Shown: one piece after another, positions 50,675-59,468 of the stretch | How the letters are laid out: the number at the start of each line of letters is the position of its first letter | Position numbering within the stretch: the first letter of the stretch is position 1 | NCBI GenBank assembly: GCA_039934035.1 | Contig: JBDTMZ010000025.1 | Location: 16,020-80,019, forward strand | DNA: 64,000 nt | Origin: Solibacter sp039934035 | GTDB lineage: Bacteria; Acidobacteriota; Terriglobia; Bryobacterales; Bryobacteraceae | Direction: 5' to 3' | The notes under the pieces: generated by a model | What the model was told of the DNA's origin: nothing | The model's database searches: none | Seen by the model: the letters and a program-made list of their open reading frames with translations, nothing else | Position numbers and translations under genes: made by a program

Positions 50675-51526
50675 ATGTCTGATTATCGAGAACCCATGCA
50701 ATCTACTATCGAGAATCTCTTCGACCACAAGCCCGCCGCCTACACGCCGGAACATCGCGCCATCTTCGATGAATTCCTGCGCGCCCTCAACGCCGGAGAG
50801 ATCCGCTCCGCCGAACCCGACCCCACTGCCGTCACCGGTTGGCGCGTCAACGCATGGGTCAAAAAAGGAATCCTGCTCGGCTTCCGCATGGGCGTGAACG
50901 TCGACATGTCGGTGGGCACGCTCGCCTTCCGCGATAAGGACACCTATCCCACCAAAACGATCTCCGCGGCCAACAACATTCGCATCGTGCCCGGTGGCAG
51001 CAGCGTTCGCAACGGCGTCTATCTGGGCCAGAACGTCACCTGCATGCCGCCCATGTACATCAACGTGGGAGCCTATGTCGATGATGGCACCATGGTCGAT
51101 TCGCACGCGCTGGTGGGCAGTTGCGCCCAGATCGGCAAGAATTGCCACATCTCCGCCGCCAGCCAGATCGGCGGCGTGCTCGAACCCATTGGCGCGCTTC
51201 CCGTCGTGATCGAAGACGACGTCCTGATCGGCGGCAATTGCGGTGTCTATGAAGGCACCATCGTGAAGCGCCGCGCCGTGCTCGGCACCGGCACCATCCT
51301 CAACCGCTCCACCCCTGTCTACGACCTCGTGAACCACACCATCCACCGCGCCACCGACGACCAGCCGCTGGTCGTTCCCGAGGGCGCCGTGGTCATCGCC
51401 GGATCGCGCGCCATCACCAACGGTCCCGGCAAAGACTGGGGCATCAGCGTGTACACCCCCGTCATCGTCAAATACCGCGACGCCAAGACCGACACGCGCA
51501 TTCAGCTCGAGGATTTATTACGATAG
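50675..51526 (+). CDS. dapD: Tetrahydrodipicolinate N-succinyltransferase
   Basis: A 283-residue DapD with a left-handed beta-helix (hexapeptide repeats such as GAYVDDGTMVDSHALVGSCA and VIEDDVLIGGNCGVYEGTIV) and the family segment GWRVNAWVKKGILLGFRMG. It makes the succinylated intermediate used by DapE, so dapE and dapD bracket the operon. The start is unclear: GTG 50669, ATG 50675 and ATG 50696 are possible and none has a clear ribosome binding site; I list 50675. Confidence 0.93.
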   Translation: MSDYREPMQSTIENLFDHKPAAYTPEHRAIFDEFLRALNAGEIRSAEPDPTAVTGWRVNAWVKKGILLGFRMGVNVDMSVGTLAFRDKDTYPTKTISAANNIRIVPGGSSVRNGVYLGQNVTCMPPMYINVGAYVDDGTMVDSHALVGSCAQIGKNCHISAASQIGGVLEPIGALPVVIEDDVLIGGNCGVYEGTIVKRRAVLGTGTILNRSTPVYDLVNHTIHRATDDQPLVVPEGAVVIAGSRAITNGPGKDWGISVYTPVIVKYRDAKTDTRIQLEDLLR

Positions 51527-51551
51527 GGTACGCACTCAAGATGGGCGCCTG

Positions 51552-51926
51552 ATGCCATGCATTCTGGTCGCTGACGACGACGCAGTACAACTCGATCTTC
51601 GCAAGCAACTCCTCGAAATTGCCGGCTATCGGGTAGAGGTCGCCTTCACCGCCAACCAGACCGTGCGTCGCCTCGAAAATGCACTGCCGGATCTGGTCAT
51701 TGTCGACCTTCGCCTGGCCAATGCGGAAGGCGAGTCCGACGCCAGGGAAGGACTCGCCCTCATTCGCCGTATTCGGCAAACGTCCGCGCGGCTTCCCATG
51801 ATCGTGCTCTCGGGATGGCCCGACGACCTCTACGGCCAGCCGGAAGAACAACTGGTCTCGCGGGTTCTTGTCAAACCGGTCCGAACCCGCGAACTTTTGC
51901 ACGCCATCCGCGATCTGATTACCTGA
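51552..51926 (+). CDS. Single-domain response regulator
   Basis: A 124-residue CheY-like receiver without output domain. D8-D10 (VADDD), phospho-acceptor D52 (LVIVDLRL), S87 and K108 (VLVKPV) are all present, so phosphorylation is expected. A short insert (ANAEGESDAREG) follows the phosphorylation site. No kinase is adjacent. It lies 25 bases after dapD and may be read from the same transcript, or be independent. Confidence 0.88.
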   Translation: MPCILVADDDAVQLDLRKQLLEIAGYRVEVAFTANQTVRRLENALPDLVIVDLRLANAEGESDAREGLALIRRIRQTSARLPMIVLSGWPDDLYGQPEEQLVSRVLVKPVRTRELLHAIRDLIT

Positions 51927-52371
51927 CCCGATACACCGTGCGATAGCGCCCGCTCACTGCCGCGCCGATTCCCCCTCCCGCTCCCGCGCCAATCACCGTG
52001 ATCACACCCTTCTCCGGTCCCTGGCCTTCATTGCGGAACCTCACGCCCACCGTAGCGTCGACAACAGCGCCGGCGGCCACCCCAATCGCGCCGCCAAGCA
52101 CCGCGCCCCACACCCTGTTGATGCGGGGGGGCTCGTAAACGCGCACCACATCGGCCTTCTCCACCGACACCAGTTGATCCGCATTGATGGTGATGCGCCC
52201 GTCGGTGGCACTTTCGAAGCGTCCTTCCACCCGTTTTTGATTGGTCTGGATGACGCCTATCCTGTCTCCCTTGCGGAGCGCCAACACGTTACTCCACTGC
52301 CCCGTGTCGGCCGCCATCCCGATTTGGGCCGCCAGCACCAGCAGCCCCGCAAGGATTCGCGCTCTTGTCAT
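51919..52371 (-). CDS. Exported glycine-zipper-like protein
   Basis: A 150-residue protein with a signal peptide (ILAGLLVLAAQIGMAADTG). Residues 30-80 look like a small beta domain (LRKGDRIGVIQTNQKRVEGR). Residues 90-140 are Gly/Ala-rich (LGGAIGVAAGAVVDATVG, VIGAGAGGGIGAAVSG), like glycine-zipper membrane-associated segments. Stop codons overlap those of the convergent response regulator by 8 bases. The function is unknown. Confidence 0.72.
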   Translation of the reverse strand: MTRARILAGLLVLAAQIGMAADTGQWSNVLALRKGDRIGVIQTNQKRVEGRFESATDGRITINADQLVSVEKADVVRVYEPPRINRVWGAVLGGAIGVAAGAVVDATVGVRFRNEGQGPEKGVITVIGAGAGGGIGAAVSGRYRTVYRVR

Positions 52372-52383
52372 AGCCGTATCCCC

Positions 52384-53277
52384 TTAGCGTGCCGCCGGCA
52401 GCGCGATCGCCGCGGCGAAGTACGGTGCGTCTCCCAGCGTGGTGAGCCACCCCTGCACCGTGTAACTCTTCGATTGCGGAAGCGGCGCGTTCACCGCGAT
52501 CAACCACAAGCCGCTTACCACCCGCTCGTGGAGCGCCTGCGTGAAGGCCTTGTCATTGCTCCACCGCCACACCACATTTCCCTGCTCGTCGCGCACCGCC
52601 ACATCGTATTCCTGCCCGCTACCGAACTGCAGTTTCAACGCTTCGGGGGTCTCCAGCGCCAGGGTGATAGCTAGTTGGTCTCCCACCGGTTCCGCCGTCA
52701 CCCGGAACTGCCCGGTCGGCGCCGTGTCCAGACGAAGTTTGCCTACCCGCGCCGAAACCAAATCCAGCGTTCGCGGACCCGTGAAGCTTTGCTCCACGCG
52801 CCGCACCATGCCGATGTTTTCGGCAAACTGCTCTAACTGCGTCCCGGCATCGGCGCAAGTGAAGGTTCGATACCGTACCTCCAGCACATCCGGGAACGAG
52901 CCGGCCGGACCCTCATGCTGCCCGCGCTTGCCCGAAGTGAGACCCCACTGCGCACACGTGCGACCGGGAGACTCCCACCAGTTTTCGAAGGGTTCGAAGA
53001 AGGTCAGCAGCAGATCCTGCTGACGATCCTCGTCGAGGTACACCAACTGGCCGCGTTCGTCCTTCCGGACCAGTAACTGGGTGTCGGTATAGCCCCGTAG
53101 GCTGTAGTAAACCTTGTCATTAATCAGGAATGGCAGACCTACCCTGACCGTCAGGGTCTGCCCGAACTTGGCGTCTTTGTAGGTCCAGGTATTGCCCGTG
53201 GCAAGCGGGAAGAAGTCCGCGCCGCTGGCCACCCCCGCCAGCACCGCGATTGCGGTTAGTAATCGAGTGGATATCAT
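52384..53277 (-). CDS. Exported protein with BsuPI-like domain
   Basis: A 297-residue protein with signal peptide ISTRLLTAIAVLAGVASGAD. The middle (25-175) is unassigned and beta-rich (FFPLATGNTWTYKDA, a common exported-protein opening). The C-terminal part (about 185-290) resembles the BsuPI intracellular-proteinase-inhibitor domain: FGSGQEYDVAVRDEQGNVVW and RWSNDKAFTQALHERVV are characteristic. It may act as a periplasmic inhibitor or simply use the same fold. It lies 12 bases before the glycine-zipper gene on the same strand. Confidence 0.75.
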   Translation of the reverse strand: MISTRLLTAIAVLAGVASGADFFPLATGNTWTYKDAKFGQTLTVRVGLPFLINDKVYYSLRGYTDTQLLVRKDERGQLVYLDEDRQQDLLLTFFEPFENWWESPGRTCAQWGLTSGKRGQHEGPAGSFPDVLEVRYRTFTCADAGTQLEQFAENIGMVRRVEQSFTGPRTLDLVSARVGKLRLDTAPTGQFRVTAEPVGDQLAITLALETPEALKLQFGSGQEYDVAVRDEQGNVVWRWSNDKAFTQALHERVVSGLWLIAVNAPLPQSKSYTVQGWLTTLGDAPYFAAAIALPAAR

Positions 53278-53374
53278 GAGTTGGTCACCGTTGTCTTCAT
53301 TATGGGCACGTTGGCCCGTCTGATAAACAACGCGCAGCCGAATGGTATTTCGGCTCAGTAAACCAACCGCCGGC

Positions 53375-54013
53375 CTACTTCATGCCGGGCGACTTCAGCG
53401 CTACCGTTTGCGGTCCTGCCTCCGGCTGCACCCACGTCGAAAGTTTGCGCGCGCGAGCGAAGTCCTCTTTGAGCTTCGCGGTGATTTTCTCGGCGACATC
53501 CGTGCTCGCGCCCCGGAATTTCGCGCCCAGGCTCTCCTGCGTGGTCGCCCAGATCACATCGCCTTCCTTATTCACCAGGCGCACCGCTGCCACGGCTTCG
53601 TGCCGCCGCTCCGCGGAGTGCTCGCTTTCGTTCTCCCCCACGCCGAAACCCGCGTACGCCCCGCGGGAACTGCTGCTCGAGCGGCTGGCTCCCACGTTGC
53701 TGCGCGCCGTCACACCTTCCGAACTGCTGTGCACTTCGGTAAAGACCATGTCTTCCGCCGCGCCTTTCAGCGTCGCGTCCGCCCGGTCCGGATTCTCCGT
53801 GAGGACGAAGAGTTTGCTCGACTCCAAACTGCTCAGCAGGATATCGCGCATCTGCGCTGCAGTCTCCCCGCCGGTCAGGTGGTCTACATACACCCGCTTG
53901 ATCTGGAGCAGTTGCTTCAATGAATTTTCTTCGATCGCAACGGATGAAGGTAGATTGTCCGCCGCCACCGCGGACAATCCCAGGCCGGCTAAAAGAACTG
54001 GAATCCAGTTCAT
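53375..54013 (-). CDS. Exported protein of unknown function
   Basis: A 212-residue protein with a signal peptide (WIPVLLAGLGLSAVAADN). It contains a region like those of periplasmic proteins that bind or assemble envelope components (QLLQIKRVYVDHLTGGETAA, then MRDILLSSLESSKLFVLTEN), a Ser-rich Gly stretch (SRSSSSSRGAYAGFGVG) and NKEGDVIWATTQESLGAKFR. The pattern resembles the GNA1162/CsgG-like group of envelope proteins but I cannot assign it. It is translationally coupled to the upstream 167-residue gene (ATGA). Confidence 0.72.
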   Translation of the reverse strand: MNWIPVLLAGLGLSAVAADNLPSSVAIEENSLKQLLQIKRVYVDHLTGGETAAQMRDILLSSLESSKLFVLTENPDRADATLKGAAEDMVFTEVHSSSEGVTARSNVGASRSSSSSRGAYAGFGVGENESEHSAERRHEAVAAVRLVNKEGDVIWATTQESLGAKFRGASTDVAEKITAKLKEDFARARKLSTWVQPEAGPQTVALKSPGMK

Positions 54014-54513
54014 CCCTTTCCCGCCTTTCTTGCCTCGTTATCCTGAAACTCCACACGCCTGCCGGTACGAGCCTCCAGGCTCGCCAGCACAGAGCGTATG
54101 TCGCCCTTATCGACCCGGAAAACTACCGCCTGCTGATTGCCGCCCGCGTCCACATACCCGATGGTTACGAAGTGTTTTCGGGATTTGCTCAATAAGAGCA
54201 AGGGCGAAATCAACACGGCTTCGGCGTACCGCCGGCTCACCTTCTGACCGTACTCCACCGTGTTGATCTTCCGGTAGGCAATTTGGAGGTCCTCTTTGCC
54301 TGAATGAACCCGCAATGCCTCGGCGTCGGTGAGATCGATCAGTATGCCGGATTTGCCGGCGAGACTGGCTTCGGTCCCGCCCACAAACTGCGCTTTGATT
54401 CCCGGCTCACCGGCCGCCATAGGGTGCGCCAGGAGCAAACATCCCGCCGCAACCCAAAATTTGCAGAACACCGCAGGTGCTTCAATAGTACGTGACAAAT
54501 CATACCTAATCAA
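54010..54513 (-). CDS. Exported protein of unknown function
   Basis: A 167-residue protein with a signal-like segment (FWVAAGCLLLAHPMAAGEP). The mature part has GIKAQFVGGTEASLAGKSGI and VDAGGNQQAVVFRVDKGDIR and looks like a small beta domain that handles a ligand or a surface. Its stop overlaps the next gene. The first 14 residues before the hydrophobic part are variable, so the start may be downstream. Confidence 0.65.
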   Translation of the reverse strand: MIRYDLSRTIEAPAVFCKFWVAAGCLLLAHPMAAGEPGIKAQFVGGTEASLAGKSGILIDLTDAEALRVHSGKEDLQIAYRKINTVEYGQKVSRRYAEAVLISPLLLLSKSRKHFVTIGYVDAGGNQQAVVFRVDKGDIRSVLASLEARTGRRVEFQDNEARKAGKG

Positions 54514-54592
54514 CCGAAATCAACAGGGAATTTCTTATAGCAGGTGATTATTGCCCTTAGATTTCATATCCAAAGCACACTAGCTAAGGGGA

Positions 54593-54760
54593 TTAGCAGC
54601 ATTTTGCGTTTGCATATTTTTTCTGCAACCGATGGTCGCTGAACCGTCGCCACTCCTCCCCCGAATGCGTCTTCCCGTGGGCTGCCAGATGCCGCCGGTA
54701 GGCGTTCTCGTCACCCAACTCGCGCAGCAACGCCAGCAGGAACCGTCCCACCCGCCTCAT
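54593..54760 (-). CDS. ybdD: YbdD/YjiX-family small protein
   Basis: A 55-residue protein starting MRRVGRFLLALLRELGDE and ending LQKKYANAKCC. The Cys pair at the C-terminus and position after cstA match the YbdD/YjiX (DUF466) family, which accompanies CstA-type pyruvate transporters in E. coli. Its ATG overlaps the cstA stop by four bases (ATGA), with GGAGGAG upstream. It is too short to be flagged by simple length filters. Confidence 0.85.
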   Translation of the reverse strand: MRRVGRFLLALLRELGDENAYRRHLAAHGKTHSGEEWRRFSDHRLQKKYANAKCC

Positions 54761-56811
54761 AACTCCTCCGCCTGCAACCGCGACAGCACGAACGGCGCTT
54801 CGTGGACCTGGCGCTCGCCGCCCCGCAGAATACCCACCCAGATACGCAGCGAATCCAGCAGAATCATCGCCACCAGCACCATCAACAGTCCGCAGATGGC
54901 CGCGTCCAGGCGCGCATTGAAAATCAGCGTTTGGGTGTCGGCCACATTAGCCGCGGTGCCCGCCCGCAACACCGCCTCCAGTTTCTCCGCCTGCGCCAGG
55001 AAGCCGATGGCCGGCAGTGGCGAGAAGATCTTCTGCCATGCCGCCGTGAAGGTGGCGCTGACCAACCACACCAGGGGAGCGCAGGTGATCCACATGAACT
55101 TGGCGCCATGCATTTTCAACAGAATCGTGGTCGCCACGCACAACGCAATCGATGCCAGCAACTGATTGGAAATCCCGAACAGGGGCCACAGCGAATTGAT
55201 TCCGCCCAGGGGATCGCGCACGCCCTGCACCAGAAAGTAGCCCCAGGCGCCCACTACCGCCGCCGACGTCGCAATCACGCCAGGCATCCAACTGGTGCGC
55301 CCCAGAGACGGCACGACGTGTCCCAGCAGGTCCTGGAGCATGAAGCGGCCCACCCGCGTGCCCGCATCGATAATCGTCAAAATGAACAGCGCCTCGAACA
55401 TGATGGCGAAGTGATACCAGAACCCGATCACAGCCTGCCCGCCGCCCGAGCGGGCGAAAATGTGCGCCATCCCGAGCGCCAGCGAGGGCGCGCCGCCGGT
55501 GCGCGAAAACAGCGTAGTCTCCCCGACGCTCTGCGCCAGCGTGGCCATGTCCGCCGTCGTGACCGGGAAACCCCACGACGAAATCGTCGCCACCGCCGCC
55601 GCCGGAACCGCGCCCACTACCCCCTCCGGCGAATTCACCGCGAAGTACACGCCCGGCTGCAGCACGCACGCCGCAATCATCGCCATGATCGCCACGAAAC
55701 TCTCCAGTAGCATGCTGCCATAGCCCACCGGAGCCGCGTGAGTCTCCTTGGCAATCATCTTCGGCGTGGTACCCGAGGAGATCAGCGAATGAAAGCCCGA
55801 AATCGCCCCGCACGCAATCGTGATGAAACAGAACGGAAAGATCTTGCCCGCGAAAATCGGGCCTGTGCCGTCCACAAACCGGGTGAAGGGCGGCAACTGC
55901 AATTCCGGACGCACGAACAAGATGCCCACTGCCAGCATCAGTACCACGCCCAGCTTGACGAACGTGCTCAAGTAATCGCGCGGCGCCAGCAGCAGCCACA
56001 CCGGCAGCGCGCTGGCCAGAAAGCCATACAGGATGATCGCCAGCGCCAGCGTCATCGCCGTTAAGGTGAACACCGGCGCCAGGCTGGCCGATTCCGCCAC
56101 CCAGCGCCCCGCGAAAATGCTGGCCATCACCAGTACGAAACCCAGCGCCGAGCACTCCAGCACCTTGCCCGGACGCCAGAATCGCAGGTACAAGCCCATC
56201 AATACCGCAATCGGCATGGTGGCCGCGATCGTGAACGTGCCCCACGGACTCCCCTTCAGCGCATTAACCACCACCAGCCCCACCACTGCCAGGAGAATCA
56301 CCATGATCATCAGCACTGTCACCGGCGCAATCAACCCGCCCACCTTGCCGATCTCTTCCTTGGCCATCTGCCCCAGCGATTTTCCGTCGCGCCGCATGCT
56401 GGCGAAGAGAATCACGAAATCCTGCACCGCGCCGCCCAGGCAGCCGCCAATGATGATCCACAGCGTGCCCGGCAGATAACCGAATTGCGCCGCCAGCACC
56501 GGCCCCACCAGCGGGCCCGGACCCGCAATCGCCGCGAAGTGATGTCCGAAGACGATCCATTTGTTCGTCGGCTCGAAATCGTGGCCGTTGCGCAGGCGCT
56601 CCGCCGGTGTGGCCCGCTGGTCGTTCAGCACCATCACCTTCGCTGCAATGAACTTGGCGTAGAACCGATACGCGAAGGCATAACTGCAGGCCGAGGCCAC
56701 CACCAACCACAGGCTGTTGATGTGCTCGCCGCGATGCAACGCAATTCCGCCGAGCCCGATTCCCGCACCGCAGGCCACCAAACCCCATAGCAAATAGCCC
56801 AAAATCTTCAT
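54757..56811 (-). CDS. cstA: Carbon starvation protein A (CstA-type transporter)
   Basis: A 684-residue transporter with about 16-18 membrane helices and the CstA hallmarks (YRFYAKFIAAKVMVLNDQRA, NGHDFEPTNKWIVFGHHFA, AGPGPLVGPVLAAQFGYLPG, GAVQDFVILFASMRRDGKS). CstA family proteins import peptides or pyruvate under carbon limitation. The start at 56811 (MKILGYLLWGL) is chosen because it begins directly with the first membrane helix; 56835 would add eight residues. It heads cstA-ybdD. Confidence 0.95.
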   Translation of the reverse strand: MKILGYLLWGLVACGAGIGLGGIALHRGEHINSLWLVVASACSYAFAYRFYAKFIAAKVMVLNDQRATPAERLRNGHDFEPTNKWIVFGHHFAAIAGPGPLVGPVLAAQFGYLPGTLWIIIGGCLGGAVQDFVILFASMRRDGKSLGQMAKEEIGKVGGLIAPVTVLMIMVILLAVVGLVVVNALKGSPWGTFTIAATMPIAVLMGLYLRFWRPGKVLECSALGFVLVMASIFAGRWVAESASLAPVFTLTAMTLALAIILYGFLASALPVWLLLAPRDYLSTFVKLGVVLMLAVGILFVRPELQLPPFTRFVDGTGPIFAGKIFPFCFITIACGAISGFHSLISSGTTPKMIAKETHAAPVGYGSMLLESFVAIMAMIAACVLQPGVYFAVNSPEGVVGAVPAAAVATISSWGFPVTTADMATLAQSVGETTLFSRTGGAPSLALGMAHIFARSGGGQAVIGFWYHFAIMFEALFILTIIDAGTRVGRFMLQDLLGHVVPSLGRTSWMPGVIATSAAVVGAWGYFLVQGVRDPLGGINSLWPLFGISNQLLASIALCVATTILLKMHGAKFMWITCAPLVWLVSATFTAAWQKIFSPLPAIGFLAQAEKLEAVLRAGTAANVADTQTLIFNARLDAAICGLLMVLVAMILLDSLRIWVGILRGGERQVHEAPFVLSRLQAEEL

Positions 56812-56910
56812 TGCCCTAGAGTCTACTAAATTCACCTGATACGCAGCTTCGAAACCGAATCGCGTCTGCTCTCATCCAAACAAGTGAGCATCGTCAAGGA
56901 GGTCGAGACC

Positions 56911-57117
56911 ATGCTGAAGAAGATGGATCAGTTTTACGAAGAGGCTGCCGAACACTGGTGCCACTTCGCGCATCACGAATCTATGTGGCCCGTAAATGGC
57001 CTATATCGTTGCCGCACCTGCCTCCGCACCTACCCGGTACCCTGGGCCAACAGCAGGGTGGGACAAACTGTCCGCCGCGAGCGACCCCACAAATCGCTCA
57101 CCGCCCAGGCCTTTTAA
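56911..57117 (+). CDS. Small CxxC protein (unknown)
   Basis: A 68-residue protein starting MLKKMDQFYEEAAEHWCHFA and containing GLYRCRTCLRTYPVPW, a CxxC pair that could bind metal. A strong AAGGAGGTC box sits 7 bases before this ATG, so I take it over the GTG at 56884. It is divergent from cstA and convergent with the NUDIX gene. No family recognised. Confidence 0.62.
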   Translation: MLKKMDQFYEEAAEHWCHFAHHESMWPVNGLYRCRTCLRTYPVPWANSRVGQTVRRERPHKSLTAQAF

Positions 57118-57188
57118 CGGCAACACGTCAGGATAGGCATTCGGGCTTACCGCCTGGCGTCCGATCCCGTCCGCCGGCCGCGCGCCCC

Positions 57189-57722
57189 TTACAGCCCCGG
57201 CAACTTCACGCCGCCCTTTGCCATCGCGATCAATATCACCGCCACGTGCAGCGCGTGATCGAAACGGCCGTCGACAATCGCCGCGGACAATTCTTCCAGC
57301 GTCCACAACACCACTTCGATGCCTTCTTCCGGAACGCGCCCTTCCACCAGCCGCACCTTCCGCGTAACACAGGTGAAGATGCGATTGCCCAGGCGTCCGA
57401 CATCCGTCTCCATCCCGCCGAGCAGTTCCATCTCATCGGCCTGGTAGCCGGTTTCCTCCAGCAACTCGCGCCGCGCCGTCTCCTGCGGCGTCTCGCCGGG
57501 GTCCACCAGTCCGCTGGGCAGTTCCAGCGTGTGGTGCTCCACGGCCGGACGGTACTGCCGCACAATCAACACGCGCCCGTCTTCGGTGAACGCCACCACC
57601 GAAACATAATCGGGCAGGTGCAGGGAGTAGTATGGCGCTTCGTCCTCGCGCATCGTCTTGGCCAGCAGTTCAAACCAGGGCGTCGCGAAAGCGACCTCGC
57701 TGTGCAGCGGTTTCAGCGGCAT
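57189..57722 (-). CDS. NUDIX hydrolase (ADP-ribose pyrophosphatase-like)
   Basis: A 177-residue NUDIX protein. The Nudix box runs from G in LELPSGLVDPGETPQETA to REELLEETGY-type residues (RRELLEETGYQADE) with the expected Glu metal ligands. The upstream VLIVRQYRPAVEHHTLELP is typical of the ADP-ribose pyrophosphatase group. Substrate not proven. It lies 67 bases after the epimerase gene on the same strand. Confidence 0.9.
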   Translation of the reverse strand: MPLKPLHSEVAFATPWFELLAKTMREDEAPYYSLHLPDYVSVVAFTEDGRVLIVRQYRPAVEHHTLELPSGLVDPGETPQETARRELLEETGYQADEMELLGGMETDVGRLGNRIFTCVTRKVRLVEGRVPEEGIEVVLWTLEELSAAIVDGRFDHALHVAVILIAMAKGGVKLPGL

Positions 57723-57789
57723 ACGGTCTTGCCTTGTCCATCCGGCACGAAGTTGGAGCGTCCCTCCGCCGAAAACGCTCGCCCCCCCT

Positions 57790-58746
57790 TCATGCCCGCG
57801 ACTCCAGCACCCAGGGATTGTCCCGCAAAAACTCCAGCGTGCGAAGGATGCCCTGCTGAATCGTGAGTTGGGGCTTCCAGCCCAATGACCGGATCCGCTC
57901 GCATTTCAGGAAGATGAACGGGCTGTCGCCCGGCCATCCGCGCTCTCCGCCCCCATACCGCAACTCCGGTTTCAGTCCCAGCGCGCCACTAATCCACCCG
58001 ATCGACTGATTCACCCGGCAGTACTCATCGGTGCCGAGATTGAAAATGTTCACCGTTTCCGTGCAACGCTCCGTGGCCAGCAGAATCGCATCCAGGCAAT
58101 CCTGCACGTAGAGGTACGATTTGCGCTGCAGCCCGTCGCCCAGCACCTCGAGCCGTTCCGGATGTTCCCGAAGCTGCCGGTAGAAATCGAAGACGTGTCC
58201 GTGGGTGTAGCGCTCACCCAGAATCGAAACGAAGCGGAAAATGTAGACCTGCATGTTGTACGCCGCCGCGTAAGTCGTCAGCAGCCCTTCCGCCGCCACT
58301 TTCGACGTCGCGTAGAGCGAGGTCTGCACCGGAAACGGCAACTCTTCCGGCGTAGGATGCTCCTCGGGTTCGCCGTACGCGCTACCCGTCGACGAAAACG
58401 CGATTCGCAGTGTGCCGCTCGCCCGCATAGCCTCCAGCACGTTCGAAGTCGCGATAATATTCTGCTCAATGTCACGCAGCGGATGGTCGAATCCGTAGCG
58501 CACATCGGCATTGGCCGCCAGGTGGAAGACCGTTTCCACTCCCTGCATCGCCCGCGTAACGGCCTCCGGGTTCATCAGGTCCGCCTCCACCAGCCGGAAG
58601 CGGGGGTTGGCCTGAGCGCCTTCCAGAAACCGCCGGAATCCCGTAGAAAAGTTGTCCAGGCCGATCACTTCGTGGCCATCCGCCAGTAGGCGATCCACCA
58701 GGCTGCTGCCGATGAATCCCGCGGCGCCGGTTACCAGTGCTCTCAC
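57790..58746 (-). CDS. NAD-dependent epimerase (GalE-like)
   Basis: A 318-residue extended short-chain dehydrogenase. TGAAGFIGSSLVDRLLADGH binds NAD, and Y145-x-x-x-K149 (YATSKVAAE) is the catalytic pair. It is most like UDP-glucose 4-epimerases and related nucleotide-sugar epimerases; the exact sugar is not clear. The ATG overlaps the end of the glycosyltransferase gene (ATGA), and both precede sugar-lipid or polysaccharide assembly. Confidence 0.9.
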   Translation of the reverse strand: MRALVTGAAGFIGSSLVDRLLADGHEVIGLDNFSTGFRRFLEGAQANPRFRLVEADLMNPEAVTRAMQGVETVFHLAANADVRYGFDHPLRDIEQNIIATSNVLEAMRASGTLRIAFSSTGSAYGEPEEHPTPEELPFPVQTSLYATSKVAAEGLLTTYAAAYNMQVYIFRFVSILGERYTHGHVFDFYRQLREHPERLEVLGDGLQRKSYLYVQDCLDAILLATERCTETVNIFNLGTDEYCRVNQSIGWISGALGLKPELRYGGGERGWPGDSPFIFLKCERIRSLGWKPQLTIQQGILRTLEFLRDNPWVLESRA

Positions 58747-59468
58747 TTTAAGCTCCCGCCGAAGCGGTGCTTGAGACCGATCCGGAAAATATCTCGTACA
58801 TTGCGCAGATTGCCGGCCACCAGGTTGAGGCGACTATCGGCATCGTCGCGCCAGCGGATGGGCAGTTGCTCGATCCGGTAGCCCAGGCGGCGCGCGAGCG
58901 CCAGAATCTCCACGTCGAACATGTAGCCGTCCGTCTCCTGGCGGCGAAAAATCTCCTTCGCCGCGTCATGCTGGAAAAACTTGAACCCGCACTGCGTGTC
59001 CTGTATGCCACCCAGGCCCACTACGGTTTGCATGAAGAAGTGGAATCCGACCGACCCCACGCGGCGGTAAAGCGGCTGCGCCTTTTCAATCACCGCGCCG
59101 TTGCGGCGCGACCCGATCACCATCTCAATTCCGCGTGCCAGCACGGGACGGAACTTGTCGAAATCTTCAATCGGAACCTTGTTATCGGCGTCGGCATAGC
59201 CGATGATTTTGCCGGTGGCCCGGCTCACCGCTTCGCGCACCCCGCGACCCTTGCCGCGCCGGGCGTCGGACCCGATCGCCAACAGCGCCGGGTTATTGGC
59301 CGCCAGGCTGCGCACAATCTCGCGCGTGCCGTCCGAACCGTCAGCCGCCACGATGATCTCGTAACTCATCTTGCGGCTCTCGAAGTAATCCACGGCTTCG
59401 CCAAGGGTTTTCGGAATCACACGCGACTCGTTATAGGCGGGCAGAATGAGGCTGATCTCGGGTGTCAT
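58743..59468 (-). CDS. Family 2 glycosyltransferase (dolichyl/polyprenyl-phosphate sugar type)
   Basis: A 241-residue GT-A glycosyltransferase. SLILPAYNESRVIPKTLGEA, YEIIVAADGSDGTREIV and IGYADADNKVPIEDFDK (DxD-type) are the GT2 motifs, and TQCGFKFF then EILALARRLGYRIEQLPIRW are typical of dolichyl-phosphate glucosyl/mannosyl transferases. It lacks membrane helices at the C-terminus. It overlaps the 3-methyladenine glycosylase gene (ATGA) upstream and the epimerase downstream. Confidence 0.9.
   Translation of the reverse strand: MTPEISLILPAYNESRVIPKTLGEAVDYFESRKMSYEIIVAADGSDGTREIVRSLAANNPALLAIGSDARRGKGRGVREAVSRATGKIIGYADADNKVPIEDFDKFRPVLARGIEMVIGSRRNGAVIEKAQPLYRRVGSVGFHFFMQTVVGLGGIQDTQCGFKFFQHDAAKEIFRRQETDGYMFDVEILALARRLGYRIEQLPIRWRDDADSRLNLVAGNLRNVRDIFRIGLKHRFGGSLK

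Noticed and set aside
54632..55165. Plus-strand 177-codon frame opposite ybdD and cstA
   Set aside because: It is antisense to cstA and the ybdD-like gene, which both have family motifs and coupled starts.
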